The notes below the pieces were generated by a model. The model made no database searches. It had not been told where the DNA came from and was given only the letters and a program-made list of their open reading frames with translations. Positions 37,610 to 45,895 of a stretch of DNA of 64,000 bases are shown here, in pieces. Positions within the stretch are counted from its first letter, which is position 1. Each line of letters opens with the position of its first letter. The position numbers and the translations under genes were made by a program. The DNA lies in NCBI GenBank assembly GCA_012031265.1, contig JAAUTY010000018.1, positions 1-64,000 of the forward strand, written 5' to 3'. The stretch comes from Spirulinaceae cyanobacterium SM2_1_0 (GTDB lineage Bacteria; Cyanobacteriota; Cyanobacteriia; Cyanobacteriales; Spirulinaceae).

Positions 37610-38635
37610 TCAGCGATCGCCGGTTGAATGCGTGTCCGGACTCGCAAATGGCTCGATCTGTCGTGCTTCCGGGGGTAGACTCGCTTGCTGCTGGCCGTGA
37701 CTGCGCGCTTGGTAGCCGACGAGATCGATGGGCGATCGCACCAGATCCAGCCAATCAGCCCGGCCCAGAGCCAACTTCAGACCATCGCGCGGTAACTCCT
37801 TAAGCAGCCAGCGGCCGAGACGGCGGGCGGCAGTGGCAGCCGTCAGCTCGCGCATCAGGGGCACGCCGTAGAGTTCGTGGAGATAGCGGTTGGAGCGACC
37901 GTAGCGTCGCCACTGACTGCGAAATTCGCGGAGATTGGCGCGGTGGCGATGGCGAATCACGGCTTGAGCCGCGAAGGCATACTGCCACTCGGTTTCGCGG
38001 AGAATCCGCCAGCAGATGTCGGCGTCGCCGCCGGTTGTCAGATAAGGGCGAAAGAGACCCACCTCAGTCAGGGCCACCTTGCGGATGGCGAGATTCGCTG
38101 TCTGACCATAGGGACAGAACGGGTGGGCGAGAGTGAATTTTTGCGACAAGACATTGTGGCGCTCAGCATGGCGTTCTAACCAGGTTGCGCCCGGTAGACC
38201 GGCAATCTCGCCGACGACTAATCCAATCGTCGGCTGCTGAAAGGGCTGTACAAGCTGTTCGAGCCAAGCAGGAATTGGTCGGCAGTCGGCATCGGTAAAG
38301 GCGAGGAGGTCGTGGCGAGCGGCGCGGATGCCACAGTTGCGAGCCGCGTAGGAGCTTTGCACCGCCAGTTCTTGCAGGAGGCGGATATTGGGCTGGTTGT
38401 GGGCAGCGGCGCGGATCAGGTCAGCGGTGCGATCGCCACTGTTGTTATCGACCAGCAAATACTCGACGCGATCGCGAGGATAAGTCTGCGCCTGCAAGGC
38501 CGCCAACAGCCCAGGCAAGTCTGCCTCGCCATTGTAAATCGGCACAATCACAGAGACCGGCGGCCTAAATTCCGAGTCGGGCGGGGCAGGAGAACTGGAC
38601 ACAGCAGCATCGCCAACTGACCAAACCTCAGCCAC
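37610..38635 (-). CDS. GT2-family glycosyltransferase
   Basis: The 341-residue GT-A enzyme has the nucleotide-sugar region VSVIVPIYNGEADLPGLLAA, the metal-binding triad in FTDADCRPIP and the acceptor-side GGDADICWRI element (in place of the usual ED). The C-terminal ~90 residues are basic and may touch the membrane. It starts with GTG at 38635. It may build a cell-surface glycan, but no operon partner is adjacent. The MITE copy at 38659 lies just upstream. Confidence 0.85.
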   Translation of the reverse strand: MAEVWSVGDAAVSSSPAPPDSEFRPPVSVIVPIYNGEADLPGLLAALQAQTYPRDRVEYLLVDNNSGDRTADLIRAAAHNQPNIRLLQELAVQSSYAARNCGIRAARHDLLAFTDADCRPIPAWLEQLVQPFQQPTIGLVVGEIAGLPGATWLERHAERHNVLSQKFTLAHPFCPYGQTANLAIRKVALTEVGLFRPYLTTGGDADICWRILRETEWQYAFAAQAVIRHRHRANLREFRSQWRRYGRSNRYLHELYGVPLMRELTAATAARRLGRWLLKELPRDGLKLALGRADWLDLVRSPIDLVGYQARSHGQQQASLPPEARQIEPFASPDTHSTGDR

Positions 38636-38658
38636 TATAGCGCATCGCCGCCGGGAGT

Positions 38659-38790
38659 CTCGTACCGCTACGCGGAGTTTTGAGTCCGCTACGCGGAGTT
38701 TTGAGTTCTAAGTTCTAAGGTTTGAGTTCCCGCAATCTGGGGATCCTGGGGATTTTGCCTGGGCAGCTCATTGCCGCCGTCCTGTACTAG
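38659..38790 (+). repeat. MITE-like element, copy A (132 bp)
   Basis: The element begins CTCGTACCGCTACGCGG and ends with CTGTACTAG. It carries TTGAGTT-type heptamers and the GATTTT-x-CCTGGGC-like segment shared with copies B, C and D. Its right CTAG supplies the TAG stop codon (38787-38789 on the minus strand) of the 359-residue gene. Confidence 0.85.
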
Positions 38791-39866
38791 CGCGATTGAC
38801 TGGAGCTGCCGAGGGGATTCCCGAAGCTGTCGATCTGGCCGCCACCAATGCGCTGAAAACCATTACTCGTCCCAGTCGGATTTTGGCGCAACTGTTGCTG
38901 TTGCCGGATCGGGCTGGTGAATTGTTGACCCGGAACCGCTGTCGCCGGATTCGGGGCATTACCCGGAACGGCCGCCGGACTGGGCGAGGGAGCGAGGAGA
39001 GGGGTGACCAAGGAGCGGCGTTGCGATCGCTGCGGCAAGCTGGGAATAGCCGTTGGCGCTGGCTGCCCCGGCAGCAGCGGCTGCGTAGGCGAAAACGCAT
39101 CATAGCCACCCGCCGTTGCCGGTACATTCGGCTGACCCGGAATGCCATAGGCGGGTTGACCATTGGTAGGACGGCCGGTGTAGGGGTCAATGCCCAGACG
39201 GCTCCCTACTTGGGGTGAATTGGCCGTAGTCGCGGTATCAGCTTCAGCCTCAGCCGCCTGAGTCACTGCCGCCTCCGAGACCGCCATCTGATTCAGGGCA
39301 TCTTGGAGAGGGTTGCCCGTGTTGCTCAGGCCGCCATTGAGAGCCGCACTCAGCGGCGCTGCATTGGGATTTCCCACGCCCAGCAGTGCCGCGAGGGGAT
39401 TCGTTGCCGGGGTGGTCGCGTCTGGCTGGCTGGGGTTGAGCAGGGGATTGTCGGCATTGAGCTGCTCGAGCAAGTCTGGCGTTGATGGCTCGCTCTCCGA
39501 GGCTTCATCCTCCTGACCCTGCATAAACTGCTCCAGCAGGCTTGGTTGTGCCTCGCCATCGCCATCCGGGGCGATCAGTTCTGGTGTGACTTCTGCCTCA
39601 AATTCGCCGCGCAAAAAGGCTAGGTCTTCTGGATTCGCTCCGTCGGGGAGGTCGTCGAGACGACCCAAACCGGCCGCATCTTCAGCGACGATGCCCTCCA
39701 GCCATTGGGGGTTTTGACTGTAGACCCAAAACGCGCCGCCAAAAGCGAGGGCGATCACCACCGTGGCATACACCACCGGTCGCCGATAAAAGGGCCGGGC
39801 CGCCGGAATGTTTAGATCGAGAGAGCCAGCGGGCGTTTCACTGGCGTTGCCTTTACCAAAAACCAT
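38787..39866 (-). CDS. membrane-anchored low-complexity protein
   Basis: The 359-residue protein has one N-terminal membrane helix (about residues 30-50) and then a long Pro-, Asn-, Gln-, Ala- and Ser-rich extracytoplasmic region without a recognisable domain. The start is ATG 39866. The composition suggests an extended tail or linker. The stop codon lies in the terminal CTAG of repeat copy A, so the C-terminus may have been changed by that insertion. The family is unknown. Confidence 0.65.
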   Translation of the reverse strand: MVFGKGNASETPAGSLDLNIPAARPFYRRPVVYATVVIALAFGGAFWVYSQNPQWLEGIVAEDAAGLGRLDDLPDGANPEDLAFLRGEFEAEVTPELIAPDGDGEAQPSLLEQFMQGQEDEASESEPSTPDLLEQLNADNPLLNPSQPDATTPATNPLAALLGVGNPNAAPLSAALNGGLSNTGNPLQDALNQMAVSEAAVTQAAEAEADTATTANSPQVGSRLGIDPYTGRPTNGQPAYGIPGQPNVPATAGGYDAFSPTQPLLPGQPAPTAIPSLPQRSQRRSLVTPLLAPSPSPAAVPGNAPNPATAVPGQQFTSPIRQQQQLRQNPTGTSNGFQRIGGGQIDSFGNPLGSSSQSR

Positions 39867-39947
39867 GATTTTTCCCCGTGCCGCTGGTCATCAGCTTGCC
39901 TTCACTCTAGCCTAAGTTTTGTGAAACTGTCGGGTACTCCAGCCCGC

Positions 39948-41114
39948 TTATCGTGCCGACTGCACCAACAGCGCTGAACCCGCCCCGATGCCGAAGAGAT
40001 TCGGCAACCAAGCGGCTAAAAGGGGCGAGAGGGTGCCGACGAGACCGAGCGCCCCGGTGACGAAGAACAGTACATAGTAGCCGAAGACAACCACTACGCT
40101 AATCGCAAAACTCGTTGCCCGGCTTGTATGCTGCGGCCGCGTTCCCAGTGCCGCTCCTAGCAGCCCAAAGACGAGGCAAACGAAGGGGAAAGAGACTTTT
40201 TGGTGAATGCGAACCCGCAGCTTGCGAATTTGTCCCTCATCGCCGCTGAGTCGCAGTAGGTTGAGCTGATCCCGCGACTGAGCGATATTCATCTCGGTGT
40301 TGTCGCGCAGGCGGCTCGCCAGATCGATCGGCGTGCGCGGCAGTTGCAATTGCTGTTGCTCGAAGCGGAGGATGTTTTGAAACGAGCCGTCGGGTGAGAC
40401 CAAGTAGATGATGCCATCCTCGAAGTCCCATTGATTGTCCTGGAAATTCCAAGCCGCTGACTTCGCGGTCACGATCTGATCGACGCCATCGCGGGAGCGG
40501 TCGAGGATGGTGAGACCTTCCATGTTGCGGCCGTCGAAGTGCTCAGCATAGAAGAGGCGTTTGAGCACAGTTTGTAGCTCGCCGTCGTCGCCACGCACTT
40601 TGTCATATTCGGGATAGAAGATATTGCGTTCCTGAAATGAAGGCGCTTCATCGTTGAGAGCGCGTTCGAGGGCGATCGCCGCGCGATAGTTCGCCGCGGG
40701 CACCACGAGTTCGTTAAACAGAAACGTCATGCCCGTGACAATAATGCTGAGCAGCAGCGCTGGGGCAGCCAAGCGATAGACGCTGACACCCACACTCCGC
40801 AGAGCGACGAGTTCGCTGTCGCTCGCGAGGCGGCTGTAGGTCATCAGCGTCGCCAGCAGCAAGGCAACGGGCAAAGCGTAGGCAACGAACTCGGGCAGCT
40901 TCAGCAACATCACCCGCAGGGCGACATCGACGGTCAACCCATACTCAGTGACCCGACGCACGAGGTCAAAAACCATGCCGACGGCGACGCCGAGGGAAGA
41001 AAAGAGGCCGACGCCGAATAAAAATGGCGGCAACAATTCTCCAATCAGGTAGCGATCCAGGATCGACAAGTGGGGAAAATACCGGAGCGAGAGACCGATT
41101 TTCGTGAAAGCCAT
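39948..41114 (-). CDS. LptF/LptG-family LPS export permease
   Basis: The 388-residue protein is a YjgP/YjgQ (LptF/G) permease, the membrane part of the LptBFG complex that extracts lipopolysaccharide from the inner membrane. It has the family layout: three N-terminal helices (from ILDRYLIGELLPPFLFG), a periplasmic beta-jellyroll (~130-270) and three C-terminal helices (FPFVCLVFGLLGAALG). Cyanobacteria often have a single such protein that may work as a homodimer, so I do not assign F or G. It lies downstream of lptB, separated by repeat copy B. Confidence 0.92.
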   Translation of the reverse strand: MAFTKIGLSLRYFPHLSILDRYLIGELLPPFLFGVGLFSSLGVAVGMVFDLVRRVTEYGLTVDVALRVMLLKLPEFVAYALPVALLLATLMTYSRLASDSELVALRSVGVSVYRLAAPALLLSIIVTGMTFLFNELVVPAANYRAAIALERALNDEAPSFQERNIFYPEYDKVRGDDGELQTVLKRLFYAEHFDGRNMEGLTILDRSRDGVDQIVTAKSAAWNFQDNQWDFEDGIIYLVSPDGSFQNILRFEQQQLQLPRTPIDLASRLRDNTEMNIAQSRDQLNLLRLSGDEGQIRKLRVRIHQKVSFPFVCLVFGLLGAALGTRPQHTSRATSFAISVVVVFGYYVLFFVTGALGLVGTLSPLLAAWLPNLFGIGAGSALLVQSAR

Positions 41115-41251
41115 GAGTCCTAGGGGAGGGGATGCAGGTCGGGCACGCGGCGATCGCCCAGCCGCCAGATTAAGCCCCGCTTTATACTACTTTACGAATG
41201 ACAGCTTTGCGGAACCGGCAGACAGAGCGCGAGCTGGCACGTTGCTCCGGG

Positions 41252-41394
41252 CTGGTACCGCGTTGCGGAGTTTTGGGTTTTGAGTGCCTGCAATAACCGC
41301 GTTGCGGAGTTTTGGGTTTTGAGTTTTGAGTGCCTGCAATCCGGGGAGCCTGTGGATTTTGAACGGGTCTCTCATTTCCGCCGTCTTGTGCTAA
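41252..41394 (+). repeat. MITE-like element, copy B (143 bp)
   Basis: The left part, ending in gagtgcctgcaat, is duplicated (41255-41294 and 41295-41340). The right end is CCGTCTTGTGCTAA. The stop codon of lptB (41391-41393, TAG on the minus strand) lies in the terminal CTAA. The last 20 bases (ccgtctt/aagacgg, 41381-41400) form a hairpin at the gene end. Confidence 0.85.
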
Positions 41395-42118
41395 AGACGG
41401 AAGTCGTCGCCGAGATAATACTGTCGCACCAGTGGGTTGTCGTAGAGTTCTTCAGCCGTGCCTGAGGCGAGAATCTGCCCGTCGCGCATGATGTAGGCGC
41501 GATCCACGATCGCTAGCGTTTCGCGGACATTGTGGTCGGTGATGAGAATTCCCATGTAGCGATCGCGCAAGCTCGCGACCATCTTCTGGATCTCGGACAC
41601 CGCGATCGGATCAACCCCCGCAAATGGCTCGTCGAGCAGCAGAAAATCCGGGCCGTCAGCACTGACCGCCAAGGAACGCGCCAACTCAGACCGCCGCCGC
41701 TCGCCCCCCGAAACGCTACCACCCTTGACCCGTGCGACTTGCTGCAAGCGAAACTCGGCGAGCAGTTGCTCCAGACGCTGGTTTTTTGCAGGGTTGACAT
41801 CTGGCTCTGCTCGAGCACCAGTTGGATGTTGTCTTGGACGCTGAGATTACGGAAGATGCTCGCCTGTTGCGTCAGGTAACCGATGCCGAGGTGGGCACGC
41901 TGGTTGATGCTCAGGGTGGTGATTTCCTGACTATTCAGCCAGACGCTGCCTTGATTGGGCTTGACGAGACCGGTGGCGATGTAAAACGTTGTTGTTTTAC
42001 CAGCACCATTGGGGCCGAGCAGACCGACGATCTCACCCTGCGACACCGAGAGATTGACCCGATTGACGACGACCCGCTTGCCGTAGAACTTGTGGACGTT
42101 TTTGAGCGTAATCGTCAT
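41391..42118 (-). CDS. lptB: LPS export ABC ATPase LptB, frame interrupted
   Basis: LptB is the ATPase that powers LPS extraction by LptFG. The first part has Walker A GPNGAGKTTTF and the Q-loop region (YLTQQASIFRNLSVQDN); the second, in another frame, has the ABC signature SVSGGERRRSELARSLA, Walker B FLLLDEPFAGVDP and the H-loop TDHNV. They join when one base is added to the A6 run (T6 at 41782-41787 on the plus strand), giving 242 residues, the usual LptB length. LptB is often essential, so this is probably a sequencing error or a slippage site. The start overlaps the lptA stop (ATGA). Confidence 0.9.
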
Positions 42119-42672
42119 CGCAGCGGCTGTGGTTCAGGTAAAAATGGGCGTTCTATGGGATTGGGATCGCTCAGCGGCTCTTTGAAGGCTGGCTTGGGAT
42201 TGAAGGGACGGGCGGGGGCGTTGGGATCGGCGGCTTGGGGTGGCGCTTCCGGATCGGAAATGATGTAAACCGACTCCACCTGTCGCGCGTCGGGCGGCGT
42301 GGCAATGAAGCGACCTTCATCGATCAGATAGGTGATCGTCTCGCCGCGCAGGCTATTGCCCTCTTGCAGCACGAAGACATTGCCGGTCATGACGATCCGA
42401 TTCTCGCGGCTGAAATACTGCGCCTGCGCGGCGGTGGCGCGAATCTGGCGCGCGGGATAGTCGATCTGGACATTGCCCCGTGCTGTGACGACGCCGGTGA
42501 CTTGGTCGGCTTCTTGGATGTCGGAGCGCACGGTGATGGCGCGGCCGTCCTGGGCTTGAACCGGGGCTTGGGGGGGCAAGAGGGCGATCGCGCCGCCGGT
42601 CACCAGCAACAATGTACCCAATCCCCAACCGGCGAGATTAAATCTTGATTTTCGCATCGCAGATTTTCGCAT
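42115..42672 (-). CDS. lptA: LptA/OstA-like LPS transport protein
   Basis: The 185-residue protein has a signal peptide (GTLLLVTGGAIALLPPQAPV, cleavage near VQA-QD) and a single OstA beta-jellyroll domain. Typical stretches are ITVRSDIQEADQVTGVVTAR, GNVQIDYPARQIRATAAQAQ and YFSRENRIVMTGNV. It should bridge the periplasm and carry LPS from LptFG to LptD. Two in-frame ATGs (42672 and 42657) arise from a tandem 15-base duplication. The gene overlaps lptB by four bases, so translation is probably coupled. Confidence 0.88.
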   Translation of the reverse strand: MRKSAMRKSRFNLAGWGLGTLLLVTGGAIALLPPQAPVQAQDGRAITVRSDIQEADQVTGVVTARGNVQIDYPARQIRATAAQAQYFSRENRIVMTGNVFVLQEGNSLRGETITYLIDEGRFIATPPDARQVESVYIISDPEAPPQAADPNAPARPFNPKPAFKEPLSDPNPIERPFLPEPQPLR

Positions 42673-42676
42673 CGCA
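42647..42676. repeat. tandem 15-base duplication at the lptA start
   Basis: The unit gattttcgcatcgca occurs twice, at 42647-42661 and 42662-42676. It duplicates the start codon context, so the protein can begin MRKSAMRKS or MRKS. Confidence 0.9.
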
Positions 42677-42794
42677 AACGCTAGGTTGCCTTGTTGGCAC
42701 TGAGAGCAAAATCCTTCGCTAGTCTAGATCGAGACGTGCCAACTGGGCCGATGTTTCCCCAACAGCCGTCGGTTTGCCACCGTCCCCCCCACCT

Positions 42795-43190
42795 TCAGCC
42801 CTCAGGGGCGGTTGTCCGGTCAATTTTGGGGAGCGGGAAGGGGTGCTCTTGGCACGTGGTCGCGAATTCGGCGATCGCTGCTGGTTCAAGTTGCTGGAGC
42901 CTGGTTAACAATTGACCCCCCACCTCTCGCAGGCGAGCCACTTGCACCCCCGCGTGCTCGGGTGAATAGGAACGCAAGCGGCGCGTGCCTTCACCCAGCA
43001 AGGTCACCGCGCCGCGCCAGTTGGCATTCTCGAGATGGTAGCAAGCCACTGCAATCTGCAAGATGCCCTGGTAGAAACCGCGCTCAGCGTCTTCGGCTTC
43101 CATCCACAGTGCTTCCAAGGTGTCATGGCAGGCGTAGAAGTCGCCGCGATTGAACTCATCAATGCCGCGCTCTAGCGCTGAGTTAACCAT
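42795..43190 (-). CDS. DUF309 family protein
   Basis: The 131-residue helical protein carries the DUF309 signature near its N-terminus (FYACHDTLEALWM, the H-x3-E-x2-W pattern) and GFYQGILQIAVACYHL. The ATG at 43190 is chosen; a GTG at 43196 is in frame. The family occurs widely in cyanobacteria and plastids, and its role is unknown. It lies 24 bases downstream of ftrC on the same strand and may be cotranscribed with it. Confidence 0.88.
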   Translation of the reverse strand: MVNSALERGIDEFNRGDFYACHDTLEALWMEAEDAERGFYQGILQIAVACYHLENANWRGAVTLLGEGTRRLRSYSPEHAGVQVARLREVGGQLLTRLQQLEPAAIAEFATTCQEHPFPLPKIDRTTAPEG

Positions 43191-43214
43191 GTTCACCAGC
43201 GACAGAGAACTGGG

Positions 43215-43589
43215 TTACGAAGAAGCGGCCATGCTCTCACGTACTTTGAGAATCTCTTCGGTCTCAATGGATTGCTGCTCACCGGCAAAATCATTGTCAG
43301 GGGTGAGGAACAACATACAGTGGCACTCTTTGCGCTCGCGCATCGGCACACAGGGGCAATTCCAATAGGTCGCTTTGACTTCAGCCTCTTTATCTTCGTA
43401 GTGGCGGCAAGGACAAAGTGGCGCGCCCAGTTCGTCTTTGTGCCGCGCTAAGCCTTCGATCACAACGGCGGTGACTGAGGGATCAACGCAAAAATAGGTG
43501 TCGGTACGCTTGGCATATTGCTCGGCAAACTTTTTCATCGCCCCGAGCGTTTTGTCATCTTGTGCCAGATTGCCATTTGTAGAAGCCAT
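43215..43589 (-). CDS. ftrC: ferredoxin:thioredoxin reductase catalytic subunit
   Basis: This 124-residue protein is the catalytic chain of FTR, which passes electrons from photosynthetic ferredoxin to thioredoxin and so lets light control enzymes. The cysteine spacing matches the family exactly: Cys59, Cys78, Cys80 and Cys89 as [4Fe-4S] ligands, Cys61 and Cys91 as the redox disulfide (CPCRHYED, CPCVPMRERKECHC). ATG 43589 gives the expected MASTNGNLAQ start; the open frame continues to 43934. The variable subunit is not nearby, as is usual. The symbol ftrB is also used for this chain. Confidence 0.96.
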   Translation of the reverse strand: MASTNGNLAQDDKTLGAMKKFAEQYAKRTDTYFCVDPSVTAVVIEGLARHKDELGAPLCPCRHYEDKEAEVKATYWNCPCVPMRERKECHCMLFLTPDNDFAGEQQSIETEEILKVRESMAASS

Positions 43590-43741
43590 GTCTATTATTT
43601 TTTTAGATAAACTTTCAACCCAATTATGGTCTGATTTTATCGTATCGTGGCAGCCGCTGCGTTCTGTCTGCTGAGAGAGTTGCGGGCAAGCTGCGGAGTT
43701 CGTGATGTTGTTGATAACCAAGCTTGAGTCAGGATTCCCTA

Positions 43742-44407
43742 ATGATGCGATCGCTCCTCCGCAGCTTCTCGAACCTGATCCTGCAACCCAACTGCCTCCT
43801 GTGCGATCGCGCTGCCCGTGAGCCGATCTGTCCCGCTTGTCAGCGACGTTTGCAGCACTATCAGCGCCCCGATCCGGCGGCTTTTTGGCAAGGTGATTTA
43901 CCGCTGTGGGTCTGGGGGCACTACGCAGGGGCACTCAAACAGGCGATCGCCCGCTTGAAGTACGACAACAAGCCGGAACTGGCGCGATCGCTAGGTTTCT
44001 GGCTGGGGGCGAGCTGGCAGTCATCTCCCCCGCTATCCTCGCGTCCGGTGCTGGTGCCGATTCCCATGCACGCTACAAAACAGCAACAGCGTGGTTTCAA
44101 TCAAGCGGAACTGATCGCCCGCAGCTTCGGTCACTACACGCGCTTACGACTGGCGACGGGGCTGGTGCGGGTGCGAGCGACCGAAGCGATGTTTGGGTTG
44201 AGTCCGGCGGCACGCGATCGCAATATCACCGATGCCTTCCAACTCGCCGCTGACTTTCAGCGCCGACCGCCGCGTCAGCCGGTGCTACTGGTGGATGATA
44301 TTTATACCACTGGTGCCACCGCGCGCGAAGCCGCCCGCGTGCTGGCGGCGGCGCAGATCCCGGTAGCGGGGATCGCGGCCATTGCCACGACTCGCGAGCG
44401 CCCCTAA
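43742..44407 (+). CDS. comF: ComF-family phosphoribosyltransferase-like protein
   Basis: The 221-residue protein has an N-terminal zinc-ribbon (CLLCDRAAREPICPAC) and a phosphoribosyltransferase domain ending in the PRPP loop VLLVDDIYTTGATA. A middle KQQQRGFNQAELIARS stretch is typical of ComF. ComF proteins support DNA uptake in competent bacteria; in cyanobacteria the gene may also serve nucleotide metabolism. The frame is open from TTG 43724, but ATG 43742 is better. It is divergent from ftrC. Confidence 0.9.
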   Translation: MMRSLLRSFSNLILQPNCLLCDRAAREPICPACQRRLQHYQRPDPAAFWQGDLPLWVWGHYAGALKQAIARLKYDNKPELARSLGFWLGASWQSSPPLSSRPVLVPIPMHATKQQQRGFNQAELIARSFGHYTRLRLATGLVRVRATEAMFGLSPAARDRNITDAFQLAADFQRRPPRQPVLLVDDIYTTGATAREAARVLAAAQIPVAGIAAIATTRERP

Positions 44408-44452
44408 GATGGTCGGGGCAACTTCACCTCAGTTCTGCAACGCAACGGCCTC

Positions 44453-44950
44453 ATGCTCGCCAAACTCAAACAGTTCACTTGGCACGGTTTTTTTAGCAAT
44501 TCCATCGTGCGCTGGTGGATCGTCGGTCTTTTCTTCACGGGCGCGAATTTGCCCCTGTCCTGGTTGTTCAAAGATGTCCTCTTGTTTCCGGCTTGGTTGG
44601 CGACCTTGCTAGGGGCCGAAACGGTGACTCTGCTGCGCTACTTCGCCAATGACCGCTGGGTCTTCGGTTATCCGCGTCCGAGTTGGCTGCGCTTGTGGCA
44701 ATACCACGTGGCGATGGCGAGTAGTTTCGTGCTTTGGTATGCGATCGCCAATGTCCTCTACTATCGCTACCGCGAGGGTTTCAGCCTCTTCCTCGTGCAA
44801 GCGCTGGGCAACTGGATCACCCTCAGCCTCGACGACGCGGACACCATTGGTTTTCTACTCGCGCAGATTCTCGCCACCTGCTGTTCGGTGTTCTGGACCA
44901 TGGTGACCAATTTCCTCTGGATTTGGCGCAAGCCAGACCCAAAGCCGTAA
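44453..44950 (+). CDS. GtrA-like membrane protein
   Basis: The 165-residue protein has about four membrane helices and the GtrA-like stretch LLRYFANDRWVFGYPRPSW. The GtrA family is linked to flipping or transfer of glycosyl groups on lipid carriers. It follows comF by 45 bases on the same strand. The acidic segment SLDDADT between helices is unusual for the family, so the call is moderate. Confidence 0.72.
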   Translation: MLAKLKQFTWHGFFSNSIVRWWIVGLFFTGANLPLSWLFKDVLLFPAWLATLLGAETVTLLRYFANDRWVFGYPRPSWLRLWQYHVAMASSFVLWYAIANVLYYRYREGFSLFLVQALGNWITLSLDDADTIGFLLAQILATCCSVFWTMVTNFLWIWRKPDPKP

Positions 44951-45047
44951 AAAAACTTAATGGCAAGTCTCAGTAAATCGGTTTAACCTTGCCAGTTAGA
45001 ATTTAATGTTTTTTTAAACACCCGATTGTAAATCGAGAACGTCAGTT

Positions 45048-45764
45048 ATGAGTGTCAATCTAGCGACAATGCTGCGGGAGGGGACGAAGAAGTCCCACAC
45101 CATGGCCGAAAATATGGGCTTTATCAAGTGCTTCCTGCGCGGCACGGTGGAAAAAACCTCCTACCGCAAGCTCACCGCGAACCTATACTTCGTCTACAGC
45201 GCCATGGAAGCGGAGATGGATCGCCTCCAAAGCCACCCAGTTCTCGGCAAGGTCTACTTCCCCGAGCTGCATCGTCAGGCGAGTCTTGAGAGTGATCTCA
45301 GCTTCTACTACGGCTCCAATTGGCGTTCGGAGATCGCACTCTCCCCAGCGGGACAAGTTTACGTCAACCGCATTCGTGAGATCGGCCAGACTCAGCCCGA
45401 ACTGCTGATCGGCCATGCTTACACCCGCTACATCGGCGACTTGTCCGGCGGGCAAATCCTCAAGGGCATCGCCCAGCGCGGCATGAACCTGGCTGAAGGT
45501 GAGGGCACGGCCTTCTACGAGTTTGCCGAGATTCCCGACGAGAAGGCGTTCAAGCAAAACTACCGCGCCGCCCTGAATGACCTGCCCATCGATCAGGCGA
45601 CCGCTGACGCCATCGTGCAGGAAGCCAACGATGCCTTTGGACTGAACATGAAGCTGTTCGAGGAACTCGAAGGCAGCTTGATCAAGGCAATTGGGTTAAT
45701 GCTGTTCAACAGTCTGACCCGACGGCGATCGCGCGGCAGCACCGAATTGGCTACGGCTGATTAG
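45048..45764 (+). CDS. ho1: heme oxygenase (phycobilin type)
   Basis: Heme oxygenase opens heme to biliverdin IX-alpha, carbon monoxide and iron, using ferredoxin. Biliverdin is the precursor of phycobilins, so the enzyme supports the phycobilisome to which ApcD belongs. The 238-residue sequence has the axial histidine at position 17 (GTKKSHTMAEN) and the distal helix signature YIGDLSGGQILKGIA. ATG 45048 is the start. The gene is usually called ho1 (hmuO or pbsA in other systems). Confidence 0.96.
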   Translation: MSVNLATMLREGTKKSHTMAENMGFIKCFLRGTVEKTSYRKLTANLYFVYSAMEAEMDRLQSHPVLGKVYFPELHRQASLESDLSFYYGSNWRSEIALSPAGQVYVNRIREIGQTQPELLIGHAYTRYIGDLSGGQILKGIAQRGMNLAEGEGTAFYEFAEIPDEKAFKQNYRAALNDLPIDQATADAIVQEANDAFGLNMKLFEELEGSLIKAIGLMLFNSLTRRRSRGSTELATAD

Positions 45765-45895
45765 GGCTGAACCTGGGCGATCGCCGCAACAACCCATTGG
45801 CGATCCAGTGAGCAGGACGACTGTTAGCAGTCTGTTCGCAAGCTGGATCGCCATTGTGCTTTGACCGCAAACGCCACATCGGGCTGGCCCATGAT

